Assembly: GCA_015063895.1 (NCBI GenBank)
Contig: SVTG01000002.1
Location: forward strand, 62,001-126,000
From: Oscillospiraceae bacterium
GTDB lineage: Bacteria > Bacillota > Clostridia > Oscillospirales > CAG-272
Direction: 5' to 3'
DNA: 64,000 bases
Below the pieces are notes generated by a model. It was not told the origin of the DNA. It saw nothing but the letters and a program-made list of their open reading frames with translations, and ran no database searches. Positions 48,753-57,831 of this stretch are shown in pieces. How positions within the stretch are numbered: position 1 is the stretch's first letter; every line of letters starts with the position of its first letter. The position numbers and the translations under genes were made by a program.

Positions 48753-50399
48753 TTATTTTTTGCCGTTGAGGATAAAGAGCGGCGAGAGCGTAAGCGAGAG
48801 GGCGGTAATGGCAAGATTCAGGGCGATGGCAATTCCTGCAAAGGGCAGGAGCAGATCAAAGGCGAAGCCGAGCACGATGAGCACGGCTGTCGGTGCCAGG
48901 CCAAAGTATACGAACAGGATCTGTATCAAGGATTTGATGATGGGTGTAAGGCCCTCGCGCAGAGAAAGATCGATAAACAGCCCCATGCTATCGCAAAATG
49001 CCCCCACCGAAATGATCAGCAGCAGCCACAGCAGCGCTGAGAAGGGGTTTGCGCGCAGAAGAATGGCGGCCAGCAAAAATGCAGGCAGCGTATCAAGCAG
49101 GGCATTCAGTGTGCCGCCAAGGAAGGAAAACAGCACCTTGCGGTGTGCGGTGTCGGGCACCATATAAAAATGCTCCTGTGCGATATCTGCCGAGATGGGG
49201 TTGCCAAGCGCACGGAAAAAGCCAAAGCCTGCAAGCATCAGCGCCACCGCGGGAAAGAAGCTGCTTTTTACCGCCAGCAGCAAAAATGCCACAGTGCCAA
49301 TGGCGGCCAGCAGATAGGTGAGAGAGGTTTTGGTGAATACGTGCAGATAGGCAAAGCGGAATCGGTTGTGTAGGGTTTTATAGAAGTATACGGTGGCACC
49401 GAGCCCCTTCAAGGGGCGTTCGGCGCGCACGCGCTCACCGCGCTCCTTTTTCCGTTGCTTGAGGCCCTTGGCATTTTGCTGCGCTTCGCGCAGCGCGGCG
49501 ATCTCCTCGGAGCGTGCCATGGCTTCCTCGTAAAAATCTGCCTTGATGCGGCGAATTATGAGCACCAGTAAAATAGCAAATAACACCAGAGCCAGCAGTG
49601 CGATCGCCGCACCGCCCCAATGGCCCCAATAGGCACAAACGAGCAATGCCTTCAGCCACCCCCAAACAGGTACGTAGCGCGTGAGGGGGGCGTTGAAAAA
49701 GGCAAACGCGGCTTTGAGGGCATCGCCCTCAAAGCGTCGGGAAAACAGCAAGAAGGCGCCACCGATGATGGCAATAAGGACAAAAAGCGTGGGGCGCAGG
49801 CGTTTTTTCAGGCTTTCTTTTGTGGCGCAAACGGTATATAAGAGCACCGAGATCAGCTTGCTGTAAAGAAGCAGGAAAAACCAAGCGGCCAAAATTATCA
49901 GCACCATGCCGACCCCAAGGCCCAGGTTGACCATAAGGTTCGGGATCTGAAACAGTAGGTAAACGGTGGCAAATGCCGAGGTGCCCGCTTGCATCAAAAG
50001 TCGGAAAAGCAGCACCGTTTGGGGGGATAATGGGGCTTGAAAGAGCAGGTTGACGTCAGCCATCAAAAAGATGGAGCTGCCGCTCTTGTCTGCCTGAAAG
50101 GCGGAAAAGAAGATGACGATCAGCACAAGTGCGCCGACGCCAAGCTCTAAGAGTGCGGCGATCTCCTCGGGTGTTGGCATCGCCTCGGCTTCGCCGCCGT
50201 CATCGGGTAGCGTTTCCTCGTAATGCTCCCCGTTTTCGGGTGTGTCTTCTTCAAATAGGGTGGAGAGTGCGGCGGCACCGAGGCCGAAAATGACACCGAT
50301 CAGTATGCAAACAAGCAGAAAAACCGCTACCCAAGTGCGGAAGAGCTTGCGTATTTGGTTTTTTACGGTGTGTACCATATAGTAAAGCGTCATACGCAT
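48753..50399 (-). CDS. Putative ABC exporter permease
   Basis: A 548-residue polytopic protein with SD GGAGG and about twelve hydrophobic segments. The architecture matches the 'putative ABC exporter' permease family of Firmicutes: a long first extracytoplasmic loop rich in Asp/Glu ('FEEDTPENGEHYEETLPDDGGE'), a basic cytosolic loop ('ALREAQQNAKGLKQRKKERGERVRAERP') and a C-terminal TM bundle. It starts 3 bp after the ATPase gene stops, and the two form a transporter. Substrate unknown. Confidence 0.78.
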   Translation of the reverse strand: MRMTLYYMVHTVKNQIRKLFRTWVAVFLLVCILIGVIFGLGAAALSTLFEEDTPENGEHYEETLPDDGGEAEAMPTPEEIAALLELGVGALVLIVIFFSAFQADKSGSSIFLMADVNLLFQAPLSPQTVLLFRLLMQAGTSAFATVYLLFQIPNLMVNLGLGVGMVLIILAAWFFLLLYSKLISVLLYTVCATKESLKKRLRPTLFVLIAIIGGAFLLFSRRFEGDALKAAFAFFNAPLTRYVPVWGWLKALLVCAYWGHWGGAAIALLALVLFAILLVLIIRRIKADFYEEAMARSEEIAALREAQQNAKGLKQRKKERGERVRAERPLKGLGATVYFYKTLHNRFRFAYLHVFTKTSLTYLLAAIGTVAFLLLAVKSSFFPAVALMLAGFGFFRALGNPISADIAQEHFYMVPDTAHRKVLFSFLGGTLNALLDTLPAFLLAAILLRANPFSALLWLLLIISVGAFCDSMGLFIDLSLREGLTPIIKSLIQILFVYFGLAPTAVLIVLGFAFDLLLPFAGIAIALNLAITALSLTLSPLFILNGKK

Positions 50400-50402
50400 G
50401 GG

Positions 50403-51107
50403 TTATGCCTCCGTGCCCTCGGTGATGGCGAAAAACAGATCCTCAAGCTGTGTGCTCTGTGCCTGTAATTCCTCGCGCGTGACGTTGGCGCGCAGAACGC
50501 CCTTTTGCATGATCAGGGCGCGATCCCATAGGAGCGAAACGCTGTCGATCATGTGGGTGGAGACCAGTACGGTGCGCCCCTCACGGCGCATCTCCTCGAT
50601 CACGTCTTTTAATTCCTTGATAGCGTGCGGATCAAGACCAATCATCGGCTCGTCCATCAAAAGCAGCTGGGGCTTGGGCAGAAGCCCGAGACAGAGGTTC
50701 AGCTTCTGCTGCATGCCCTTTGAAAGCTCGTCACCGAATTTATTCTTTTTATCGGTCAGCTCAAAGCGATCAAGCAGGCTTTCGGCATAGTCGCGGTAAT
50801 TCTCAAGCTTGTAAGCACGTGCGATAAATTCAAAATGCTCCCAAACCGTCAGATTCGGGTAAAGGGAGGGGATCTCGGGCACGTAGCCGAGCACACGCTT
50901 GGCCTCAACGCTCTTGTTGTGCAGACCGCGGACTGTAATATCGCCTTGATAGCGCAAAAAGCCTGTGATCGATTTTAAAAGTGTTGACTTTCCTGCGCCG
51001 TTGGGCCCGAGCAAGACGGTCACACCGCCCTGCGGCAGGTGAAAGCAAATATCGTTGCAAGCAATATTCTTGGCATAGGTCTTGGTTACATGTGAAACGG
51101 TCAGCAT
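50403..51107 (-). CDS. ABC transporter ATP-binding protein
   Basis: A 234-residue ATPase with SD AGGAGA. Walker A 'GPNGAGKST', signature 'LSKGMQQ', Walker B 'LLLMDEPMIGLD' and H-loop 'VSTHMI' place it in the CcmA/NatA-type exporter group. It works with the permease gene immediately downstream and lies 14 bp after the RNA methyltransferase gene, so all three are probably co-transcribed. Confidence 0.92.
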   Translation of the reverse strand: MLTVSHVTKTYAKNIACNDICFHLPQGGVTVLLGPNGAGKSTLLKSITGFLRYQGDITVRGLHNKSVEAKRVLGYVPEIPSLYPNLTVWEHFEFIARAYKLENYRDYAESLLDRFELTDKKNKFGDELSKGMQQKLNLCLGLLPKPQLLLMDEPMIGLDPHAIKELKDVIEEMRREGRTVLVSTHMIDSVSLLWDRALIMQKGVLRANVTREELQAQSTQLEDLFFAITEGTEA

Positions 51108-51121
51108 AATAGGTTTTCTCC

Positions 51122-52483
51122 TTATTTGTTACGTAATCCCTTGGGATAGTGGTTTTTTAATTTGCCGGCGACGTGCTTGCCGCCGCCAAGCGGTGCGCCT
51201 TCATAAAGTACGGCGGCGTAGCCGTTTTGCGTGTTCTGCAGCTCGGGGGCATCGATCTCCTCGCCTGCAAGATATTTTGCGGTGCGCGGATCGTTGGCCG
51301 AAAACGGCAAAATGCGCTTAAAATCTCTCCCGTATGCCGAGTAAAGATGGTGATGTGGCTCAAGGCGTCCCTTGACAAGGGTGCCGATACAAACGCCTGC
51401 GGCAAAGATACCGCGTGGCGGCAGGGGCACGTCAGGGCACAGGAAGACCTTATCGCCAAGACGGCAGAGCCGTCCTTCGGGTATTCCTTGCAGTGCTTGC
51501 GCTAAAAACGCTCCAACGGTATCCTCATCTGCGCGGGAAAGCGGCTGTGCGTTATTTTTGGGGATGGGCGTGGCAGCTGCTTCGTTGCTGCGTGTCAGCA
51601 GTGCGATAAACTGCCCCTCGCCCGGAGAAATATGCGGATAAAAGCGGCGGCAGGCGGTGAGGTCGTGCCCCTTTACCGAGATGCCGTCAGCCGTTACGGC
51701 GGTGACACAGTCAGCCACGGGGGAGAGCGAAAAATCAGGAAAGCTGTCAAGAAACCACGCAACGTTTTCCTCATTTTCGTCAAGCGACCACGTGCAGGTG
51801 GCGTAAAGCAGGCGTCCGCCCGGTGCAACACATTTAGCTGCATTGGTTAAAATGTCGCGCTGGCGTGCGGCGCAAAGGGCAACGTTTTCTTCGCTCCATT
51901 CTTCGCCCGCCACCTCGTATTTGCGTAGCATTCCCTCGCCCGAGCAGGGGGCATCGACCACCACGAGATCAAAATAATTACCAAAAAAGTTGGCAACGGC
52001 CGCGCTGTCAAGATTGGTGACGAGCGTGTTGGTAACGCCCATGCGCTCTATATTTCCTTGTAAAATGCGGGCTCTTGATGTGACGTATTCGTTGGATACG
52101 AGTACACCTTCCCGACCGATCGCGCTTGCCAGCTGGGTCGATTTGCCGCCGGGGGCGGCGCAAAGGTCAAGCACGCGCAGACCCTTTTCAAGAGGTAGGG
52201 CTGCCACGGTGCTGATGGCACCGGGGTCCTGCATATACAGCATGCCCGCGTGGTGCGCGGGGTGCGCGCCGATCTTGTCGTTTGTCGCGTAGTAGGCGTT
52301 TTTTGCAAAGGGTAGGGGCGTGGACACAAAGGGGAGCAGGGGCAGGAGCCGCGCGGCAGTTGTTTTGTCGGTGTTGACACGGAATGCGCGCACGGGGGGC
52401 GCCTCCAGCGCCGCGCAAAACGCCTCAAACGTGGGGGTGTCAAAATAACCCCGCATACGCTCTAAAAATTTTGAGGGAATCAT
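51122..52483 (-). CDS. RsmF/NOP2/Sun-family RNA m5C methyltransferase
   Basis: The start at 52483 (MIPSKFLERM) has AAGGAAG upstream; 453 residues. The SAM site is 'LDLCAAPGGKSTQLAS'. Catalytic cysteines are in 'VVDAPCSGEGMLRKY' and 'LLYATCTWSLDENE'. The C-terminal ~170 residues ('LVKGRLEPHHHLYSAYG' etc.) resemble the PUA-like RNA-binding extension of RsmF/YebU, which modifies 16S rRNA. Position in the ribosome cannot be deduced. Confidence 0.9.
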   Translation of the reverse strand: MIPSKFLERMRGYFDTPTFEAFCAALEAPPVRAFRVNTDKTTAARLLPLLPFVSTPLPFAKNAYYATNDKIGAHPAHHAGMLYMQDPGAISTVAALPLEKGLRVLDLCAAPGGKSTQLASAIGREGVLVSNEYVTSRARILQGNIERMGVTNTLVTNLDSAAVANFFGNYFDLVVVDAPCSGEGMLRKYEVAGEEWSEENVALCAARQRDILTNAAKCVAPGGRLLYATCTWSLDENEENVAWFLDSFPDFSLSPVADCVTAVTADGISVKGHDLTACRRFYPHISPGEGQFIALLTRSNEAAATPIPKNNAQPLSRADEDTVGAFLAQALQGIPEGRLCRLGDKVFLCPDVPLPPRGIFAAGVCIGTLVKGRLEPHHHLYSAYGRDFKRILPFSANDPRTAKYLAGEEIDAPELQNTQNGYAAVLYEGAPLGGGKHVAGKLKNHYPKGLRNK

Positions 52484-52576
52484 AGCATAGCTTCCTTCTT
52501 TTTGGCATATAATGTGGTATATAAACAATATACCACTTTGCAAACGGCTCTGTCAATAACTTTTTTTCAAAAAGAC

Positions 52577-52605
52577 TTGACAATGCCCGACGCTTATGCT
52601 ATAAT
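52577..52605 (+). promoter_or_regulatory. Consensus promoter of the tRNA-Leu/tRNA-fMet pair
   Basis: TTGACA (52577-52582), 17-bp spacer, TATAAT (52600-52605). Confidence 0.88.
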
Positions 52606-52642
52606 AGCAAGGCGAGTGAGGGAAACCTCTGCATTTCGGCCT

Positions 52643-52730
52643 GCCGGAATGGCGGAACTGGCAGACGCCCGGGACTTAAAATCCCGTGAGATTATATCTC
52701 GTACCGGTTCGATCCCGGCTTCCGGCACCA
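52643..52730 (+). tRNA. tRNA-Leu (UAA)
   Basis: Acceptor GCCGGAA/TTCCGGC, anticodon loop CTTAAAA within CGGGA/TCCCG giving anticodon UAA. A long variable arm (GTGAGATTATATCTCGT) is typical of tRNA-Leu. CCA is encoded (52728-52730). Confidence 0.95.
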
Positions 52731-52747
52731 TTTTCTCAATTTCATAT

Positions 52748-52825
<78 letters not shown>

Positions 52826-52862
52826 AAAAAGAAAACACCCCCTTGTGGGGTGTTTTCTTTTT
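52826..52862 (+). terminator. Terminator of the tRNA pair
   Basis: Stem AAAAAAGAAAACACCCC pairs with GGGGTGTTTTCTTTTTT directly after the tRNA CCA end. Confidence 0.9.
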
Positions 52863-52863
52863 T

Positions 52864-52910
52864 GCTCGCCGTAGGCGAGGCGGGGTGGGGTTTGAACCAT
52901 GCGACCTCTG
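52864..52910. repeat. Hairpin plus inverted degenerate tRNA-fMet 3' end
   Basis: The dyad GCTCGCCGTAGGCGAG is followed by GCGGGGTGGGGTTTGAACC, which is close to the reverse complement of the tRNA-fMet T-arm and acceptor (GCGGGGATGGGATTTGAACC). A GCGACCTCTGGTCGC dyad follows. Confidence 0.7.
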
Positions 52911-52996
52911 GTCGCATGAACCGAGCACGCGGTTGTGCTTCTTGACAATGAACGCACTGCATTTTAAAATTATGATAGCAAACAAAAGATTGTTTT

Positions 52997-53409
52997 ACCG
53001 CGTGCGTCGGGATCTATTTTGCCGAAGGCAAAATATTGCGTCGCTTTTCGTGTCACGCCCGAAAAGCAGCAAATAACCCGTACTAAAATTCTGCCCCAAC
53101 CCGCCCACCCACACCCCCTGTCACTCCGTGACCTCCCCCTCTCCGTCCCCAGAGGGGGAGGCATAAGAACTGTTTTTTGATGTGACCGAAAAAGATGCCG
53201 GTCACGAAACCCCAGAAGCCGCCACGGCTTCCGGGGTTTTTCCATGCCTTTCCCCGGTGTAAAATAAATAGATGCCAAAGCCATTTTTCGCCCTAGGGAC
53301 GGGAAATGAACCTTTCACCCACCATTTTGGGGCAGATTTTTCACGATTTTTGTGAAGGATCTGTCCCTTTTTTCGTTTTTGAAATTGTTAAATAATTGTG
53401 TCTGAAAGG
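52997..53409. repeat. Long direct repeat, copy A (~410 bp)
   Basis: Begins ACCGCGTGCGTCGGG and ends near AATAATTGTGTCTGAAAGG. It matches 61083-61491 over its whole length with scattered substitutions and small indels. It contains internal dyads (GCCGAAGGC, TGTCACTCCGTGACC, a terminator-like AACCCCAGAAGCC / GGCTTCCGGGGTT) and no gene. Confidence 0.9.
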
Positions 53410-53449
53410 GCAAGCGCGTCGTAGTTTGACTTTTATGTAATGTTATGAA

Positions 53450-53478
53450 TTGAAAAACAACACTGCTTATGATATAAT
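53450..53478 (+). promoter_or_regulatory. Sigma-A promoter of the response regulator gene
   Basis: TTGAAA (53450-53455), 17-bp spacer, TATAAT (53473-53478), about 45 bp before the ATG. Confidence 0.8.
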
Positions 53479-53522
53479 AAAATGGTATAAATACAATTCC
53501 CCACAAAAACAAAGGAGCAACC

Positions 53523-54176
53523 ATGAAAACGATACTGATTATCGACGACGATATGCACATTGGCGATATGCTGACCGAGGTGCTGGAGCGTGAGGGTTAC
53601 GGCGTTCTGCGCGCGTATTCGGGTACCGAGGCGCTGATGCTGCTTTCCACGAAAACACCCGACCTCGTGCTGCTTGACCTGATGCTCCCCGGGCTTTCGG
53701 GCGAGGAGGTTTTGCCGAAAATCAAGAATATTCCCGTCATTGTGGTCAGTGCCAAAATTGACGTGGATAATAAGGTGGATCTTTTGCTTGGCGGGGCGGT
53801 GGATTACGTCACAAAGCCCTTCAATACCAAGGAATTGTTGGCGCGGATTGCGGTGGCGCTGCGCGGCGCGACAAAGCAGACAACACTCCTGCATTTTGAT
53901 GACATTACCCTGAACGCGGCGAGCTACGCCGTGCATGTGGGAGAGGTTGAGGTCAAGCTGACGCGCACGGAGTTTGCTATCCTCAAATATCTGATGCAAA
54001 ACAGCGCGCAGGTGGTGTCCAAATCGCAGCTGTTGGAGCATATCAGCATCGACACCCCCGACTGCACCGAAACCTCACTCAAGATCCACGTCAGCAACCT
54101 GCGCGGCAAGCTGCGCGACGTGTCGGGCAAGGATTACATCGAAGCCGTTTGGGGCATCGGTTTTAAGCTGAAATAA
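53523..54176 (+). CDS. OmpR-family response regulator
   Basis: A 217-residue protein with SD AAAGGAG. Receiver domain (~1-115): acidic pair 'IIDDDMHIG', phospho-acceptor Asp in 'LVLLDLMLPGLSG', Thr/Ser switch 'VVSAK' and 'VTKPFNTKEL' (Lys). The winged-helix output domain (~125-217) has 'LTRTEFAILKYLMQNSAQVVSKSQLLEHI' style and 'SLKIHVSNLRGKL'. It is the first gene of a module with an ATPase, two permeases and a kinase. TTTACG-type direct repeats lie just after it, upstream of the ABC genes. Confidence 0.92.
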   Translation: MKTILIIDDDMHIGDMLTEVLEREGYGVLRAYSGTEALMLLSTKTPDLVLLDLMLPGLSGEEVLPKIKNIPVIVVSAKIDVDNKVDLLLGGAVDYVTKPFNTKELLARIAVALRGATKQTTLLHFDDITLNAASYAVHVGEVEVKLTRTEFAILKYLMQNSAQVVSKSQLLEHISIDTPDCTETSLKIHVSNLRGKLRDVSGKDYIEAVWGIGFKLK

Positions 54177-54202
54177 GGCAAAAAAGCCGCATTGCGGAAA
54201 TC

Positions 54203-54258
54203 TTTACGAAATCTTAACCCTTTTCTTTACCGCCGCCTTTACGCTTTTTTGATAGAAT
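54203..54258 (+). promoter_or_regulatory. Phased direct repeats before the ABC operon (response-regulator site)
   Basis: TTTACG (54203), TTAACC (54214), TTTACC (54226) and TTTACG (54238) are spaced 11, 12 and 12 bp apart. They lead to TAGAAT (54253-54258), which has no good -35. This is the classical layout of an OmpR-family activated promoter. Confidence 0.65.
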
Positions 54259-54288
54259 AGCGGCAACATCTAAAAGGAGGAGTTCAAG

Positions 54289-55203
54289 ATGGAATACGTA
54301 CTCACAACACAAAACCTATCCAAAGCCTACCGCAAATTTCAGGCGCTGGACAATTTCACCATGCACGTGCCAAAGGGTGCGATCTACGGCTTTGTCGGCA
54401 AGAACGGCGCGGGTAAGACCACGCTCATTCGCCTTATTTGCGGCTTGCAATCCCCTACGGCGGGCTCTTACAGCATCTACGGCATTGACTATAAGGAGAA
54501 AAGCATCGCAAAATCTCGCCGTCGCATGGGCGCGGTGGTGGAAACGCCCGCGATCTATATGGATATGACCGCTGCCGAAAACCTAAAGCAGCAGTATCTT
54601 CTGCTGGGGCTCCCTTCCTATGAGGGGATTGACGATCTGCTCTCACTTGTAGGTCTTGCAAACACAGGGAAGAAAAAGGCGCGCAACTTCTCGCTTGGCA
54701 TGAAGCAGCGCCTTGGCATCGCCATCGCTCTGGCGGGCGACCCCGATTTTTTGGTGCTGGACGAGCCGATCAACGGTCTTGATCCGCAGGGCATCATCGA
54801 GATCCGCGAGCTGATCTTAAAGCTCAACCGCGAGCGGCAGATCACCGTGTTGATCTCCAGCCATATCCTTGACGAGCTTTCGCGTCTGGCTACCCACTAT
54901 GGCTTTATTGATAAGGGCAGAATGGTAAAGGAAATGAGCGCCGCGGAGCTGGAAGCGGCTTGCCGCAAGTGTATGCGCGTGGAGGTCAGCAACGCCGCCG
55001 CGCTGTCGCACGTGCTGGACACTATGGGGGTGGAATACAAGATCCTTTCCGACACCACCGCTGACATTTACGCCAAGCTCAATATTTCCGAGCTGACGCA
55101 CGCGCTTGATGAGAGCGCTTGCGAGCTGCGCGCGATCACCGAGCACGACGAGTCGCTTGAGAGCTACTTTATGGGGCTTGTGGGAGGTGGCGAGCGTGAG
55201 TAA
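54289..55203 (+). CDS. ABC transporter ATP-binding protein (BcrA-like)
   Basis: A 304-residue ATPase with SD AAAGGAGGAG. Walker A 'GKNGAGKTT', signature 'FSLGMKQRLGIA', Walker B 'FLVLDEPINGLDPQG' and H-loop 'ISSHIL'. The ~90-residue C-terminal extension is that of bacitracin/lantibiotic-exporter ATPases (BcrA, NisF-like). The unusual Ile-Asn in 'DEPINGLD' is common in that group. Two permease genes follow, the first overlapping by 8 nt. Confidence 0.92.
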   Translation: MEYVLTTQNLSKAYRKFQALDNFTMHVPKGAIYGFVGKNGAGKTTLIRLICGLQSPTAGSYSIYGIDYKEKSIAKSRRRMGAVVETPAIYMDMTAAENLKQQYLLLGLPSYEGIDDLLSLVGLANTGKKKARNFSLGMKQRLGIAIALAGDPDFLVLDEPINGLDPQGIIEIRELILKLNRERQITVLISSHILDELSRLATHYGFIDKGRMVKEMSAAELEAACRKCMRVEVSNAAALSHVLDTMGVEYKILSDTTADIYAKLNISELTHALDESACELRAITEHDESLESYFMGLVGGGERE

Positions 55204-56032
55204 TTTGTTGCGCGCGGGGCTTGCCCGTTATCTCAAAAACCCGCTTACCGCATTGGTTGCCGTTGCCTCGCTTATAATAGGGCTGTTTAGCGGTCGCAAT
55301 GCAGTCTGCACCATTGACGACGTGTATCTGATCGCGCTTTTCATCGCGTTTGCCGCATTCATCTCGCTGTTCGTCGGGCGTGAGCACGGCGAGGGCGGCT
55401 TTCGCAATAAGGCGGTCACGGGCTACACAAAGGGTCAGATCTTCTGCTCGGAATGGCTTCTGCACACGGCGTTTTGCCTTGCGATGCTGCTGCTTTTTCT
55501 GATCGGCTTTGCGCCGCTCGCGCACGAGGTGCTTTCCCCTGTGCCAGCGGGAATGCTTGCCCTGATCACACTGTGTCTTATGATGATGACAGTTACCGTT
55601 GTCACGTTGCTTTGCACGCTTACGCTTTTGGTCAGCCAACGCGCTGTGTCGGCGATCCTTTCCGTGCTATTGGTGGTCGGGTTGTTGTTTGCTTCTTATG
55701 CGATAGATGCGGCACTTACACGTCCGCAGTACTATCTTATACAGCATTATAACGAGGCAGGGGAGTTCGTTTCTTTGCAGAAAATAGAGGATCCTCGCTA
55801 TGTCGACGGTGCGGCGCGCACATTGCTTACGCATTTGAGCTATACGCTTCCCTTGGGTCAGAGCGAACCATTGCTTGAAAGTATTGCGATATGGAATTAC
55901 AGTAACGCGGAGGCAGATCATGACTTTTCTTGGTTGAAGATCATTAAATTTCTCCCGCTGTACTCTCTGGGGTTAACAACGATTATTGGCAGCATCGGCT
56001 ACGTGATATTCCGTCGCCGTGACCTCAAATAA
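55196..56032 (+). CDS. ABC-2-type permease, first subunit
   Basis: A GTG start at 55196 with GGAGGTGGC upstream; the track start at 55106 is internal to the ATPase gene. 278 residues, about six TM helices. 'NLLRAGLARYLKNPLTALVAVASLIIGL' forms the first membrane segment, and 'GREHGEGGFRNKAVTGYTKGQIF' is the conserved cytoplasmic section of BcrB/NisE-like permeases. The C-terminus 'GYVIFRRRDLK' recurs in the next gene ('GFCRRDLK'), so they are paralogues forming a heterodimeric pore. Confidence 0.85.
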   Translation: MSNLLRAGLARYLKNPLTALVAVASLIIGLFSGRNAVCTIDDVYLIALFIAFAAFISLFVGREHGEGGFRNKAVTGYTKGQIFCSEWLLHTAFCLAMLLLFLIGFAPLAHEVLSPVPAGMLALITLCLMMMTVTVVTLLCTLTLLVSQRAVSAILSVLLVVGLLFASYAIDAALTRPQYYLIQHYNEAGEFVSLQKIEDPRYVDGAARTLLTHLSYTLPLGQSEPLLESIAIWNYSNAEADHDFSWLKIIKFLPLYSLGLTTIIGSIGYVIFRRRDLK

Positions 56033-56045
56033 GGGGGTGGACGGT

Positions 56046-56891
56046 ATGAAAAATCTGCTTTCTGCTACCTTTGCACGACTCTTTAAAGGGAAGCTGTTTT
56101 GGATCGGTATGCTTGCCATGGGCGGTCTTGGCGCCGTTGCAACGATCGCACGGGCACGTGACGCCTATGTTTTACAGGATATGGGCTACGACAGACCCGA
56201 TGGGCTTTTGTTTATCGGTCTCACTTATTTTCTCATCACCGTGGCGGCGTTCGACGGTCTGTTCATCGGTGCCGAGCACGCGGACGGCACGTGGCGCAAC
56301 AAGCTGATCGTGGGACAGGGAAGAGTGCAGATCTATCTCACCTACCTGATCGTCACAACTGCAGCCACGATGTTGATGCACCTTGTCTATATCGGCGTGG
56401 TATTGGGGCTTTCCGCACCGCTGCTGAATCCTTTTTTGACACTGATAAAGGTGAACGTGGTCTTCTTTTTCTGCTCGCTTGCCACCGTGGTGGCAATGAA
56501 TGCTCTGATGGTCACGCTTTGCATGCTGATCCAAAACAGGGCGGTTGTGGCGGTTGGCGCGATGCTGCTTGCCATTGGCTTGATGATGGGCGGCATGGCG
56601 ATCTATCAAATGCTCTGTGCCCCTGAATTTTTGAGTGGTCCGGCAACGGTCGTAAACGGCGTTCTGATGCCCTCTCCCGAGCCCGTGCCCAACCCCAAAT
56701 ATCTCACGGGTGCAAAGCGCGCATTCTTCCAATTTTTGCACGAGTTTCTGCCCGGCGGTCAGGCTATAACCATTGGTATGACAGGCGAGTTGCCTGCAAA
56801 CGTGTGGCGGTTGCCCGTATTTTCTGCGTTGCTCACCCTGCTATCCACCCTTGGCGGCGCGTGGGGCTTTTGCCGCCGAGATTTAAAATAA
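56046..56891 (+). CDS. ABC-2-type permease, second subunit
   Basis: The start at 56046 (MKNLLSATFA) has AAGGGGGTGG upstream; 281 residues. Same topology as its neighbour, with 'GAEHADGTWRNKLIVGQGRVQIYLTYL' at the conserved loop. Six TM helices, C-terminus 'GFCRRDLK'. With the ATPase and first permease it forms a bacitracin-resistance-type exporter. Probable substrates are antimicrobial peptides at the envelope; this is inference from family. Confidence 0.85.
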   Translation: MKNLLSATFARLFKGKLFWIGMLAMGGLGAVATIARARDAYVLQDMGYDRPDGLLFIGLTYFLITVAAFDGLFIGAEHADGTWRNKLIVGQGRVQIYLTYLIVTTAATMLMHLVYIGVVLGLSAPLLNPFLTLIKVNVVFFFCSLATVVAMNALMVTLCMLIQNRAVVAVGAMLLAIGLMMGGMAIYQMLCAPEFLSGPATVVNGVLMPSPEPVPNPKYLTGAKRAFFQFLHEFLPGGQAITIGMTGELPANVWRLPVFSALLTLLSTLGGAWGFCRRDLK

Positions 56892-56912
56892 TATCAAAAA
56901 GGAGGTGTGCGT

Positions 56913-57815
56913 ATGGTCGCGTTATGGATCGCGGTGGGAGTGCTGTCCCTTACTGTACTCTTGCTTGTGTGCAAGGTGCTTTCCATGCAAAAGGCGGCAA
57001 GAGAGATCGCCGTAGCTTTTTCCGAGCATCTGCAAAGCGATACCAATACGCTGATCTGTGTATCCACCAGAGATCGGCACATACGCACACTTGCCGCCTC
57101 GATCAACCGCGAGCTGCGCGCGTTGCGCGAGATGCGGCACCGCTACCAAAACGGCGACAAGGAATTAAAAAGCGCCGTTACCAATGTCTCGCACGATCTG
57201 CGCACACCCCTCACTGCTATTTGCGGGTATCTTGATCTTTTAGAAGCGGAGGAAAAATCAGAGCAGACCGCCCGCTATATTGCGCAAATTGCAAACCGTA
57301 TCGAGGTTTTGAAGTCGCTCACCGAGGAGCTGTTCCGCTTTTCGGTGATTTCCGCTGAACCCGCGCTAACCCCCGAGCGCCTGAACGTATGCCGCGTGCT
57401 GGAAGACACGTTGGTTTCCTTTTACGCAGCCCTTGAGAGAAAGGGCATAAAACCACAGATTTCTTTGCCCGATTGCGAAGTGTGGCGCGTGCTAGATGCT
57501 TCCGCGCTTTCCCGTATTTTCAGTAACATTGTAAGCAATGCGGTGAAATATTCCGATGGGGACTTTTCCGTCTGTATGAGTGAGGACGGGCGCATCGTGT
57601 TCAGCAATACGGCGCGCACCTTGTCCGCGGTGGACGTGGAAAAGCTCTTTGATCGCTTCTATACTGTCAATTCCGCCAGAAGCTCCACAGGGCTCGGGCT
57701 TTCGATCGCCAAGATCCTGGTCGAGCGAATGGGGGGCAATATCTCTGCTGATTATAAAGGGAATATGTTGTCGATAACCCTTTCCTTTGAGGGAGAATCA
57801 TATGAAAACAAGTAA
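56913..57815 (+). CDS. Sensor histidine kinase (single-TM, bacitracin-module type)
   Basis: The ATG at 56913 has AAGGAGG 8 nt upstream; the track begins at a GTG two codons earlier. ~300 residues. One N-terminal TM helix (~4-25) with essentially no sensor domain. H box 'NVSHDLRTPLTAICGYLDLL', N box 'RIFSNIVSNAVKYS' and G box 'GLGLSIAKILVERMGG'. Small kinases like this often sense through their partner ABC transporter. It belongs to the response regulator and exporter genes immediately upstream. Confidence 0.9.
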   Translation: MVALWIAVGVLSLTVLLLVCKVLSMQKAAREIAVAFSEHLQSDTNTLICVSTRDRHIRTLAASINRELRALREMRHRYQNGDKELKSAVTNVSHDLRTPLTAICGYLDLLEAEEKSEQTARYIAQIANRIEVLKSLTEELFRFSVISAEPALTPERLNVCRVLEDTLVSFYAALERKGIKPQISLPDCEVWRVLDASALSRIFSNIVSNAVKYSDGDFSVCMSEDGRIVFSNTARTLSAVDVEKLFDRFYTVNSARSSTGLGLSIAKILVERMGGNISADYKGNMLSITLSFEGESYENK

Positions 57816-57831
57816 GAAAATGGTTGCATCT

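Noticed and set aside
52843-53284. ORFs within the long repeat (77 and 104 aa)
   Set aside because: They are parallel to similar ORFs in copy B, interrupted differently, and the region is dominated by hairpins.
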